Of a DNA stretch of 64,000 bases, positions 46,900 through 54,732 are shown in pieces. This stretch comes from Amycolatopsis albispora (lineage in GTDB: Bacteria > Actinomycetota > Actinomycetes > Mycobacteriales > Pseudonocardiaceae): the NCBI RefSeq assembly GCF_003312875.1, contig NZ_CP015163.1, positions 558,001-622,000 on the forward strand. Direction: 5' to 3'. The first letter of the stretch is position 1. Every line of letters begins with the position of its first letter. The notes below the pieces were generated by a model. It searched no databases. It worked only from the letters and a program-made list of their open reading frames with translations, and was not told the origin of the DNA. The position numbers were made by a program, and so were the translations under genes.

Positions 46900-47722
46900 A
46901 GTGGTTGACCACGGCCGCCAGCACGAGGAAGTTGGGCACGTCGTTGGCCTTCACCGAGGACGTGAAGAACCGGCCCTTCACCTTCACGCGCAGGAACCCG
47001 CCTTCGATGCGGAGGGCGGAGATGTCGCCCCACGGCAGCACTTTGCCGTCGATGGCCAGGCCGTGGGGCAGGGCGGTCGCGGGGCCGAAGGCGACCTCGC
47101 GACCGGCCGACAGCTCCTGGAGCGTCCTGGGCAGGTGGGCGCGGGTGATGGCGTCTTCGAGCGCGGGACCCCAGACGTCGATCCGCTCGAACTGGGCCAC
47201 GCGCAGCAGGTTGGTGAGATCGACGTCACCGGCGTTGCGCCACACCGCGCCGATGGCGACGCCCTGGCCCATCAGCACCGGCGGGGTGACCGGGTTGAGC
47301 AGGCCGTAGGACCACCGGGCGAACCGGTCCGAGCTGCCCGCCGGCTTGACCCCGTGCCGGATCAGCCTGGTCTCGTCGAACCGGTAGGGCAGCACCCGCC
47401 CCTTCGGCCCGCGGATGACCACGCCGTGGTCGAACACGTGCATTTCCTGGTCACCGCGGGCTTCCCTGGTGGTCATCGTGATGCCCGCCACGGCGGCGCC
47501 GATCATGAGCACGAACAACGCGCTCACGCCGATGCCGATGAAGCTGGTCAGCAGGCCCGCGCTGCCGAACAGGACCAGCACGAACGCGAACAGCACCAGC
47601 GCGGGGATGAGCCCGGCGAGCGAGCGCCGCTTCGGCATCGAGACGGGACGGAAGACGGACTGGCGCTCGCCCAGGCGCAGGCGCTGGGCGGCTTGGTCGA
47701 CGGACTCGTGGTGCTCGGACAT
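46877..47722 (-). CDS. Membrane protein resembling DUF6585
   Basis: A 281-residue protein with two adjacent membrane helices near the N-terminus (SLAGLIPALVLFAFVLVLFGSAG and FIGIGVSALFVLMIGAAVAGI) and a large cytosolic domain (HVFDHGVVIRGPKGRVLPYRFDETRLI, then ITRAHLPRTLQEL) of PH-like strand pattern, as in DUF6585 proteins. ATG 47722 has GAGGAG upstream. The assignment to DUF6585 is from memory of the pattern and is only moderate. Function unknown. Confidence 0.65.
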   Translation of the reverse strand: MSEHHESVDQAAQRLRLGERQSVFRPVSMPKRRSLAGLIPALVLFAFVLVLFGSAGLLTSFIGIGVSALFVLMIGAAVAGITMTTREARGDQEMHVFDHGVVIRGPKGRVLPYRFDETRLIRHGVKPAGSSDRFARWSYGLLNPVTPPVLMGQGVAIGAVWRNAGDVDLTNLLRVAQFERIDVWGPALEDAITRAHLPRTLQELSAGREVAFGPATALPHGLAIDGKVLPWGDISALRIEGGFLRVKVKGRFFTSSVKANDVPNFLVLAAVVNHFSAVPLE

Positions 47723-47852
47723 CGAGCTGGCTCCTCGCGGCGGTCTTGGTGTGCTGTCGAGACCGAAGCTGTCAGCGCGCGCCGGACCGGAGAAGGGCAC
47801 CTAGCGGCCATTGCTGGCCGGTGGCCAGGACCAGCGCGGATTCCCAGGCGCG

Positions 47853-47878
47853 GTTTACTCCTGCCGGGTGGTGGGTAA
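47853..47878 (+). promoter_or_regulatory. Sigma-B/F-type promoter of the anti-sigma gene pair
   Basis: GTTT (47853-47856), a 16-bp spacer and GGGTAAC (47873-47879) match the actinobacterial sigma-B/F consensus, about 60 bp before the HATPase gene. It suggests autoregulation of the stress-sigma circuit. Confidence 0.6.
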
Positions 47879-47937
47879 CCCTGACGCGACGCGTTGCCGC
47901 AAACAGGCGGCCGCAGACGGCGAGGGTGGTGGGCCAG

Positions 47938-48381
47938 ATGGCGATGGAATCGCGGGACACGGCCAGGGGGGACCCCCAGGAAACCCGGTGCGATCTCGAC
48001 GAAGTACCGCTCAGGCACGTGCGTGGCCTGGTGCGTGAAGTGCTGGCCGGACGGGACGGGCTGGAGGTCGACGACGCCGTCCTGGTCGCCGACGAGCTGG
48101 TCAGCAACGCACATCAGCACGGGAAGGCACCGCGGGCCTGCCGCCTGGTGCTGACCGGAGAGGGGCGGCTGCGGATCGAGGTCGACGACGCGGGCCCCGG
48201 CCAGCCGAAGATGCGCACCCCGGACCGGACCGGTGGGCGCGGCCTGCGCATGGTCAACCGGCTGGCGTCGGCGTGGGGCGTGGAGCGCTATCCGGGCCAC
48301 AAGACCGTGTGGGCCGAGCTGGCCCTCGACGGCGTGGACGGCACCGGTCACGCCAGGCACCTGACCATCGCGCCGAACTGA
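47938..48381 (+). CDS. RsbW-like anti-sigma ATP-binding protein
   Basis: A 147-residue HATPase_c protein with the N box ADELVSNAHQHGKAP and the G1/G2 region VDDAGPGQPKMRTPDRTGGRGLRMVNRLASAWGVE. This is the RsbW/SpoIIAB-like kinase fold that binds and inhibits a sigma factor or phosphorylates an STAS partner. Start ATG 47938 (or 47944) with GAGGGTGG upstream. The STAS gene follows after 47 bp. Confidence 0.88.
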   Translation: MAMESRDTARGDPQETRCDLDEVPLRHVRGLVREVLAGRDGLEVDDAVLVADELVSNAHQHGKAPRACRLVLTGEGRLRIEVDDAGPGQPKMRTPDRTGGRGLRMVNRLASAWGVERYPGHKTVWAELALDGVDGTGHARHLTIAPN

Positions 48382-48428
48382 TCGAGCCGGTGGGCTCGGT
48401 GGGCTCGGTGGTATTTGGAGGCCGTGAC

Positions 48429-48821
48429 ATGCAACCCGTTTCCGTGCACGAAGCGCGCCCGCCGGGCGCCGTCGCGCCGCCGAAGCTGGACGTGGGCTTC
48501 CGGACGGTGGGCAGCACCCTGGTGCTCGCGGTCGGTGGTGAGATCGATCTGGAGACAGCGCCGTCGCTGACGGCGGCGGTGACCGCCCGCATCGATCACG
48601 GTCCGTGTGTCCTGGACCTGACCGAGGTCACCTTTCTCGGGGCGACCGGCCTGACGACCCTGCTGAACCTGGCCGCCTACGCGGACCGGCGGCAGCGGCG
48701 GCTGCCCATCGTGGTCGACGCGAACCGCCGCGTGATCAGGCCACTGCAGATCACCGGGCTGGACGAGGAACTGACCCTCTTCCACACCGTCGACGAGGCG
48801 ATCAACGCCGGCGAACGGTGA
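48429..48821 (+). CDS. STAS-domain anti-sigma factor antagonist
   Basis: A 130-residue STAS protein (RsbV/SpoIIAA type): VGSTLVLAVGGEIDLETAPSL and CVLDLTEVTFLGATGLTTLLNLAAYADRR. The phospho-site region reads FLGATGL instead of the usual FxDSS/TGL, so only a Thr remains as phosphoryl acceptor and the Asp is lost. TTGGAGG ribosome site. It should bind the RsbW-like partner encoded just upstream. Confidence 0.9.
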   Translation: MQPVSVHEARPPGAVAPPKLDVGFRTVGSTLVLAVGGEIDLETAPSLTAAVTARIDHGPCVLDLTEVTFLGATGLTTLLNLAAYADRRQRRLPIVVDANRRVIRPLQITGLDEELTLFHTVDEAINAGER

Positions 48822-48966
48822 GGTCGCGTTCCGGCCGGAAGTGGCGTGGGTACGGGGAAGGCAGCGACCAGTCACGCACACGCGGCGTTCCCTGTGCCCA
48901 CGCGGCGAGCTGGTAGCCCAGGGTGAGCAGCGCGGCGATTTCGGCGATCATGATCAACAGCAACAT
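48802..48966 (-). CDS. Small single-pass membrane protein (54 aa)
   Basis: A 54-residue protein: one membrane helix (MLLLIMIAEIAALLTLGYQLAAWA) and a basic cytosolic tail (RHFRPERDLTVRRR). Its AAGGAG ribosome site contains the stop of the upstream CynX-type transporter (5-bp gap), so the two are translationally coupled and the peptide may be a transporter subunit or stabiliser. Its 3' end overlaps the convergent STAS gene by 20 bp. Confidence 0.72.
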   Translation of the reverse strand: MLLLIMIAEIAALLTLGYQLAAWAQGTPRVRDWSLPSPYPRHFRPERDLTVRRR

Positions 48967-48971
48967 CGGTG

Positions 48972-50183
48972 TCACTCCTTGTGGTTGCCAGAATGGACGG
49001 GTTGCTTCGGGGTCTCCGGCCGGATGAAGCCGGGACGTGCGGCCAGCAGGCCGCACCCGAGCTGCGGCACAGCGAGCAGGAGCAGCAGCCAGATCGGCGC
49101 CTGCCAGCCGCCGGTGACGCTGTGCAGCAGGCCGAAGGCGAGCGGGCCGGTCGCGGCGATGAGGTAGCCGCCGGACTGGGCCATGCCGGAAAGCCGTGCG
49201 GTGACGGCGGCGGTGGGGGAGCGGAGGTTGAGCAGGGTCAGGGCGAGCGGGAACGCGCTGCCGGTGGTCAGCCCGAAGATGGTGACCCACAGCCAGCCCG
49301 CCTGGGGCGCCACGAGCAGGCCACCGAGCCCGAGCACCAGGCCGGTCACCATCCCGAGCACGAGCGGCCGCTGGTCACGCAGCCGGGCGGCGAGCACCGG
49401 CACGCCGAAACCGAGTGGGATCCCGATGGTGACGATCACCGAGTTCATCATTCCGGCGGTGGCGGGCGTGAAGCCGTGCTCGCGCATGAGCTGGGGCAGC
49501 CAGGAAATCAGCGTGTAGAACATCAGCGACGCCAGGCCCATGAAAACCGTCACCGACCACGCCAGCGGGGAACGCAGCAGCGAGCCCGCGCTCTCGGTGC
49601 TTTCGCCCGCGGGCGGCCGATTCCGCGCGCGAGCCGCGAGCAGGCTCCACGCCACGGCGGCGACCACCGCCGGAAAAGCCCACGCCGCCAAGGAAAGCTG
49701 CCAGCCCGCCAGCTGCTCCAGCGGGACGGCCAGCCCGGCCGCGGCGGCACCGCTGACCGACATCAGCATCATCGACAGCCCGGTGAGCGAGCCCACGCGA
49801 CCGGGGAACACCCGCTTGACCACCGCGGGCAGCAGCACGTTGCCCGTGGCGATCCCGGCTCCGGCCAGCACGGTCCCGGTGAACAACGCGGGCTTGGCCG
49901 GGAGCACGCGCAGCAGCACGCCGAGCGTGAGCACCAGCAGCGCGCCGGCGATGGCCGTCTCGGTGCCGAACCGCCGGGCGAGCGCCGGGGCGAGTGCGGA
50001 GAACACGCCGAGGCACAGCATCGGCAGGGTGGTGAGCACGCTGGTCTCGGTGTCGCTGAGCGCGAGATCACCGAGGATCGGCGGGACGCCGGTGATGGCG
50101 GCTCGCAGGTTGAGCGCGAGCAGCACCAGGCTGCCGAGGGTCCAGAGCGCGGTGAACCTGGTGATCGGGGGTGTGGAGGTCAT
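48972..50183 (-). CDS. CynX/NimT-family MFS transporter
   Basis: A 403-residue 12-helix transporter of the CynX/NimT (cyanate/2-nitroimidazole) group: LVLLALNLRAAITGVPPILGDLALSDTETSVLTTLPML at the start and SGMAQSGGYLIAATGPLAFGLLHSVTGGW near the end are characteristic. ATG 50183 is chosen over upstream in-frame starts that lack a ribosome site. Divergent from a LysR gene that probably regulates it. Confidence 0.9.
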   Translation of the reverse strand: MTSTPPITRFTALWTLGSLVLLALNLRAAITGVPPILGDLALSDTETSVLTTLPMLCLGVFSALAPALARRFGTETAIAGALLVLTLGVLLRVLPAKPALFTGTVLAGAGIATGNVLLPAVVKRVFPGRVGSLTGLSMMLMSVSGAAAAGLAVPLEQLAGWQLSLAAWAFPAVVAAVAWSLLAARARNRPPAGESTESAGSLLRSPLAWSVTVFMGLASLMFYTLISWLPQLMREHGFTPATAGMMNSVIVTIGIPLGFGVPVLAARLRDQRPLVLGMVTGLVLGLGGLLVAPQAGWLWVTIFGLTTGSAFPLALTLLNLRSPTAAVTARLSGMAQSGGYLIAATGPLAFGLLHSVTGGWQAPIWLLLLLAVPQLGCGLLAARPGFIRPETPKQPVHSGNHKE

Positions 50184-50287
50184 CTCGCCTTCGTCCTGCG
50201 TGGTGGTGCCGTCAGAGACGAGCTTGCGACGATGATCCCCACAGGTCCAGGTTGCGTTTCCGGAGATCACCGTTAAGAATCGGCTAC

Positions 50288-51196
50288 ATGATCGACCTGC
50301 GCCGGCTCCACGTGCTGCGGGCCGTGGACCACTACGGCACGGTCACCGCGGCGGCCAAGGCCCTGCACTTCACCCCGTCGGCGGCGTCACAGCAGATCCG
50401 GCAGCTCGGCCGGGAGATCGGCGTGGTGCTGCTCGAACCGCAGGGCCGCCGGGTGCGGCTCACCCCGGCGGCACAACGGCTGCTGGCGCACGCCGAGGAG
50501 ATCCAGGCACGCTGGGAACTGGCCGAGCTGGACCTGCGCGCCGACGGTGACCAGCCCGCCGGGCTGCTGCGCCTGGCCGGTTTCCCGGGTGCGGTGACCG
50601 CGTTGCTCGCCCCGGCCGCCGCCGCGCTCGTCGCGCGTCATTCGCGGCTCACCCCGCGGATCACCGAGGCCGAGGCCGCCGAATGCTTCGACCTGCTCTT
50701 CGACGGCGACGCCGACCTGGCCATCGTGGAGGCCAAGCCGGACGAGCCGCCGCGCGACCGGACCCGGTTCGATCAGCAGCCGCTGCTGGACGACCCGTTC
50801 GACCTGGTGGTAGCCGCCGGTCACCGGCTCGCCGGCCGGGACAGGGTCGATCTCGCCGAGGTCGCGGACGAGCCGTGGATCGTGCCCAGCGCGACGTGCA
50901 CCTGCCGGACCCACGTGCTGGCCGCCTGCGGTGCGGCGGGCTTCACCCCGAATGCCGCACACGACTCGATGAACTGGAACGCCACCATTTCGCTGGTCGC
51001 GCACGGGCTCGGCGTGGCGCTGGTGCCCAGGCTGGCCCCGATCCCGGCGAACGCCGAGGTGGTCCGGCTGCCCAGCATCGGCGAGCCGCGGCGCAAGATC
51101 CTCACCGTCACCCGGCGCGGCGGCCGGTCCAGCCCCGCGGTCGCCGCCGCACTCGAAGAACTGGAACGCCTGGCACCCACGCTGCTCACCGTCTGA
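50288..51196 (+). CDS. LysR-family regulator
   Basis: A 302-residue LysR protein: IDLRRLHVLRAVDHYGTVTAAAKALHFTPSAASQQIRQLGREIGVVLLEPQGRRVRLTPAA, with an effector domain from about residue 95. Unusually Cys-containing segment TCTCRTHVLAACG in the second half. Divergent from the CynX-type transporter across 104 bp and likely its regulator. Confidence 0.9.
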   Translation: MIDLRRLHVLRAVDHYGTVTAAAKALHFTPSAASQQIRQLGREIGVVLLEPQGRRVRLTPAAQRLLAHAEEIQARWELAELDLRADGDQPAGLLRLAGFPGAVTALLAPAAAALVARHSRLTPRITEAEAAECFDLLFDGDADLAIVEAKPDEPPRDRTRFDQQPLLDDPFDLVVAAGHRLAGRDRVDLAEVADEPWIVPSATCTCRTHVLAACGAAGFTPNAAHDSMNWNATISLVAHGLGVALVPRLAPIPANAEVVRLPSIGEPRRKILTVTRRGGRSSPAVAAALEELERLAPTLLTV

Positions 51197-51199
51197 CGG

Positions 51200-51785
51200 T
51201 CAGTCGGACGGCAGTTTCCGCCTCGCCACCAGGACGAGGACGGCAAGCAGCAGCGCGCCCCCGCCGCCGAGCAGCCAGGGCCAGTCCGTCCACGGTTTGC
51301 TGCCGTACACGGTGACGGCCTCGTTCTCGCCGGAGAGCCGGGTGAGGTCTCGCGCCACCAGGGTCACGTCGTCCGAGCTGAGCAGGTCGTTGTTCGCGCG
51401 GAACTCGTCGAGGCTGGTGTAGGTGTCCCCGTTGGTGTCGATCGCCTTGCCGTTGGCGAGGAAACAGGGTCAGCAGCTCCAGTGAGCCGTCCGCGCGCTT
51501 GACCACCGCGAGACGGCCGGAAACCTGCTGCGGATCACCTCCGGCCTCGCGCACCGCGCGGGTCGCGGCGGCGTTGAGAGCGCAGGAGGTGTCGAAGCCG
51601 TTCACCCGGCTGCATTTGCCCTTTTCCGTGCAGGGGAACGGGTTCAGCAACCGGGACAGCAACTGGTCCGGCGAGTAGAAGGCCGCGAGGCCCGCCTGCC
51701 GGTCTCCGGGGACTCGCCCTGGCCGGGCAGCCGGTCGTGCTTGACCGACGGCGAGGGCGGGGAGCAGCCCGGGTGCGGTGCGCAT
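51200..51785 (-). pseudogene. Secreted/anchored protein gene broken by a frameshift
   Basis: The front part (from ATG 51785) reads AAFYSPDQLLSRLLNPFPCTEKGKCSRVNGFDTSCALNAAATRAVREAGGDPQQV to SLELLTLF. At about 51461 one extra base shifts the frame. The continuation in the next frame reads LANGKAIDTNGDTYTSLDEF, then LLSSDDVTLVARDLTRLSGENEAVTVYGSKPWTDW, a membrane anchor (PWLLGGGGALLLAVLVLVARRKL) and a stop at 51200. The joined protein would have about 194 residues and a C-terminal anchor. The function is unknown. Sequencing error, true pseudogene or programmed shift are all possible. Confidence 0.65.
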
Positions 51786-51951
51786 GCCCAGCAGTATGGG
51801 GAACGGATCGCACAGCCGGGCCGGGGTGACAGCAAGGTGACACGGATACCGTCCACAACGGACAGTTCCGCGCGGAAATGCGAGTAGCCGACCGGAGCCG
51901 GGGCCGTCCGCGCTGCTGGGAAGCGCTTCGCGCGGTCCGGCCGAACGCGAG

Positions 51952-52893
51952 TTGCCCACCGGCCTCGCCGACGGCGACGATATTCCGGTGACCAGCAAGG
52001 ACTACGCGCGCTTCCTGCCGCCCCACCACCGCACGCGAGTGCCGTCGCGGCCGACCTGGTGGGACTGGCGTGGGCGCCGCGTGCACATCGCGCGTGCCAC
52101 CGATCCCGATGCGCCGGTGCGCGTGCTCGTCATTCACGGCGCGGGCGGGTACTCCGGCGCGTTGTGGCCCTTCGCCGGGATCGCCGCCGGTGCGGCGGCC
52201 GAAGTGCTGGCGCCCGACCTGCCGCTCTACGGCGACACCGTCGAACCGCACCCCGGCCGCGTCCGCTACGAGACCTGGCTCGACCTGCTGTGCGACCTCG
52301 TCACCGCCGAACGCCGCGCTGACGACCGCCCGCTGGTGCTGCTCGGCGCCAGCATGGGCGGCATGCTCGCCTACGAGGTCGCGGCCCGCACCCGCCAGGT
52401 CGACGCCGTCGTCGCGACCTGCCTGCTTGATCCTTCCGCGCCGGCTGCCCGCCGCGCCGCCGCCCGCTTCAGCGCCACCGGCCGGTTCGCGCCCGCCCTT
52501 CTCGGCGCGCTCGACCGCGTTGCGAGCGAGCGGCTGCTGCCCATCCGCTGGCTCGTCGACATGAACAACATGAGCAACAACCCCGCGCTGTCCCGCTTGT
52601 GCGCCACCGATCCCCGCGGTGGCGGCACCCGCGTGCCGATCGGGTTCCTCGCCAGCTTCCTCGCTTTCCGGCCCACCGCACCGGAAACCTTCGACGCGGC
52701 ACCGGTCACGCTGGTGCATCCCGCCGAGGACCGGTGGACCCCGGCCGAACTCAGCCTCCGCTTCCTCGACCGCATCCAGGCACCGACCACGCGGGTGCTG
52801 CTCGGCGGCTGCGGTCACTATCCGGTGGAAGAACCCGGCATCACCCAGCTGGCGCAGGCCTTGACGGCGCTGCGCCGGGAGCTGGCCGGGTAG
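51952..52893 (+). CDS. Alpha/beta hydrolase
   Basis: A 313-residue alpha/beta hydrolase: VLVIHGAGGYSGALWPFAG (oxyanion region), LLGASMGGMLAYEVAA with the nucleophile Ser in GASMGG, the acid Asp in VHPAEDRWTP, and the base His in GGCGHYPVEEPG. The triad is complete. The start is uncertain: TTG 51952 or GTG 51988, neither with a clear ribosome site. The substrate is unknown. The region before it (51786-51951) holds no gene. Confidence 0.85.
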   Translation: MPTGLADGDDIPVTSKDYARFLPPHHRTRVPSRPTWWDWRGRRVHIARATDPDAPVRVLVIHGAGGYSGALWPFAGIAAGAAAEVLAPDLPLYGDTVEPHPGRVRYETWLDLLCDLVTAERRADDRPLVLLGASMGGMLAYEVAARTRQVDAVVATCLLDPSAPAARRAAARFSATGRFAPALLGALDRVASERLLPIRWLVDMNNMSNNPALSRLCATDPRGGGTRVPIGFLASFLAFRPTAPETFDAAPVTLVHPAEDRWTPAELSLRFLDRIQAPTTRVLLGGCGHYPVEEPGITQLAQALTALRRELAG

Positions 52894-52897
52894 CGGG

Positions 52898-52996
52898 TCA
52901 GCGCGGTGGGCGTGCGTCGATGAGCACGGCCGCGGTGATCAGCGCGGCGAGGAGGAGCAGGGCGATGAGCACGGCGTCGATCAGGGTGGCGAGCAT
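52898..52996 (-). CDS. 32-aa membrane peptide coupled to TerC
   Basis: A 32-residue peptide that is essentially one membrane helix (ATLIDAVLIALLLLAALITAAVLI). Its ATG lies 3 bp past the TerC stop and has CGGAG within the end of terC, so it is translated after TerC on the same message. No family name is recognised; a small partner of the TerC transporter is the simplest reading. Confidence 0.6.
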   Translation of the reverse strand: MLATLIDAVLIALLLLAALITAAVLIDARPPR

Positions 52997-52998
52997 GG

Positions 52999-53985
52999 TC
53001 AGCTCCGGGTTTCGGTGCGTTTGCGGGAGCGCAGGCTGGTCAGCGTGACGGTGGCCAGGATCAGCACGATGACCACGAGCGAGATCGGAGTGGGAATGGC
53101 GGGCACGGACGGCCAGATGCCGTGTGCCCAGTGCAGCACGAGCTTGACCCCGATGAAGGCGAGGATAAGCGCGAGCCCGTGGTTGAGGTGCACCAGCTTG
53201 GCGAGCGCGTTGTGCAGCACGAAATACAGCGCGCGCAGGCCGAGCAGCGCGAAGGCGTTCGTGGTGAACACCAGGTAGGGATCCTCGGTGATGCCGTAGA
53301 CCGCGGGCACGGAGTCGACGGCGAAAACCACGTCGGTGGCGAAGACGGCCACGACCACCACGGCCAGCGGGGTCAGCGCGCGCCGGCCCCGCTCGTGCAC
53401 GGTCAGCCGGGTGCCGCGGTAGTCGTCGGTGACCGGCATCAGCTTGCGCAGCAGGCGAACCGAGCGCATTCGCGACACGTCCCGGTTCATCCCGGCGCCG
53501 GTGACGGCTTCGTGCAGGATCTTGACCGCCGACAGGAACAGGATCGCGCCGAACACCAGGAACGCCCACGTGCCCGCCTGCAGCAGCGCGGCGCCCGCGG
53601 CGATGAAGATGCCGCGCAGCACCAGCGCGCCGGTGATGCCGTAGAGCAGCACCCGTTGCTGGACCTCGGCCGGCACGGCGAACGCGGACAGCAGGAGCAT
53701 GAAGACAAAAAGGTTGTCCACCGACAGGGACTTCTCGACGACGAACCCGGTGGCGAACTCCAGCGCCTGCGTCCCGCCGAAGGTGGGCCACAGCCACAGC
53801 GCGAAAACCGCCGGCAGGGTCAGGTAGAACACCGACCAGCCGACGGCTTCACGCAGGGACACCTCGTGGGGGCGCCGGGTGACCAGGAAGTCGGTCAGCA
53901 GCAGGGCCAGCAGGACGGCGATGCTGAGCGCCCACAACCACGGCGAACCGATCGATGATGAGGGTGCGGCGGATTGGGCGAACAT
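52999..53985 (-). CDS. TerC/Alx-family membrane protein
   Basis: A 328-residue protein with about nine helices. EKSLSVDNLFVFMLLLSAFAVP and VVAVFATDVVFAVDSVPAVYGITEDPYLVFTTNAFALLGLRALYF carry the acidic residues conserved in TerC. Relatives (Alx, TerC) export manganese and help metallate secreted enzymes. The leader is a candidate manganese riboswitch, which supports a Mn2+ role over tellurite resistance. Confidence 0.93.
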   Translation of the reverse strand: MFAQSAAPSSSIGSPWLWALSIAVLLALLLTDFLVTRRPHEVSLREAVGWSVFYLTLPAVFALWLWPTFGGTQALEFATGFVVEKSLSVDNLFVFMLLLSAFAVPAEVQQRVLLYGITGALVLRGIFIAAGAALLQAGTWAFLVFGAILFLSAVKILHEAVTGAGMNRDVSRMRSVRLLRKLMPVTDDYRGTRLTVHERGRRALTPLAVVVVAVFATDVVFAVDSVPAVYGITEDPYLVFTTNAFALLGLRALYFVLHNALAKLVHLNHGLALILAFIGVKLVLHWAHGIWPSVPAIPTPISLVVIVLILATVTLTSLRSRKRTETRS

Positions 53986-53997
53986 GGGCGGAGGCCT

Positions 53998-54120
53998 CCT
54001 CGAACACGGTCGGCGTTCGAGGTCTCCTTCACCCGGGTACCGGGCGCCCTGCCGGGGACACCGCCGTCAGTGTCCGTACTGACCGGCCAGAGCCTGTGGG
54101 AAGTACTCCCCTCAAGCCCC
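53998..54120 (-). promoter_or_regulatory. yybP-ykoY manganese riboswitch (candidate)
   Basis: On the minus strand the leader has GGGGAGTA (within 54104-54111, the conserved L1 loop region), a stem GTCAGT/ACTGAC, further GC stems, then GAAGGAGACC (about 54021-54030, L3-like). Next comes a perfect stem CCTCGAAC/GTTCGAGG (54015-54022 with 53998-54005). That last stem captures the first bases of the AGGAGG ribosome site (53995-54000). Sequence, order and the terC target fit the Mn2+-sensing yybP-ykoY class acting on translation. Confidence 0.7.
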
Positions 54121-54177
54121 GAGTATCGGACAAAACAGACAACAGGTAAAGCGGGGTCACCCGGACGTGGTCCGCTT

Positions 54178-54624
54178 TCAGCGCTCCGGGGTGAGCACGA
54201 CGACCGGGATCTCGCGGGTGGTCTTCTCGGCGTATTCGTTGTACAGCGGGAAAATCCCGGCCATCTGGGTCCAGAGCGATGCGCGCTCGGCGCGCGTGGC
54301 GACGCGGGCGCGGGCGGTGAACCGGCGGGTGCCCGCCTGCACGCCGACGGACGGGTCCGCCTGGAGATTGGTGAACCAGGCCGGGTGATCGTCGGCGCCG
54401 CCCTTGGACGCGACCACCACGAGGTCGTCGCCGGAGGTGCCGTAGATCAGGCAGGTGCGGCGGGGCAGCCCGGTGCGGCGGCCGGTGGTGGCGAGCACGA
54501 GCGTGTGCACGCCGTCGGATTCGTGGCCCTCGGTACCGCCGGAGGCCAGGTACCGGCGGGTGTGCTCGGCAACCCAGTCCCACTGCGAGTCGGTGGCGCG
54601 GTCGAGATCAGCGGCGACGGCCAT
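54178..54624 (-). CDS. Deazaflavin (F420)-dependent nitroreductase family protein
   Basis: A 148-residue split-barrel protein of the Ddn/nitroreductase group: GVHTLVLATTGRRTGLPRRTCLIYGTSGDDLVVVASKGGADDHPAWFTNLQADPSVGVQ is the diagnostic block. Members reduce nitroaromatics or quinones with F420H2. The ATG at 54624 has GGAAAGGA upstream. It ends near the terC leader, in tandem with terC but behind its own stop and ~57 bp. Confidence 0.9.
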   Translation of the reverse strand: MAVAADLDRATDSQWDWVAEHTRRYLASGGTEGHESDGVHTLVLATTGRRTGLPRRTCLIYGTSGDDLVVVASKGGADDHPAWFTNLQADPSVGVQAGTRRFTARARVATRAERASLWTQMAGIFPLYNEYAEKTTREIPVVVLTPER

Positions 54625-54732
54625 GGTGGCGGTCCTTTCCGGGCTGGCTGGTGTGTGACACCCCTGGGTCGGAGCCGTCACGACGTTCTCGACACGGGCT
54701 TCGGGATTTTTTTTCGCGTGGTTCCCGAGACG

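Noticed and set aside
51910..51930. Second CebR box (GGGAAGCGCTTC)
   Set aside because: It departs from the TGGGAGCGCTCCCA core at several positions and is not placed before a sugar gene.
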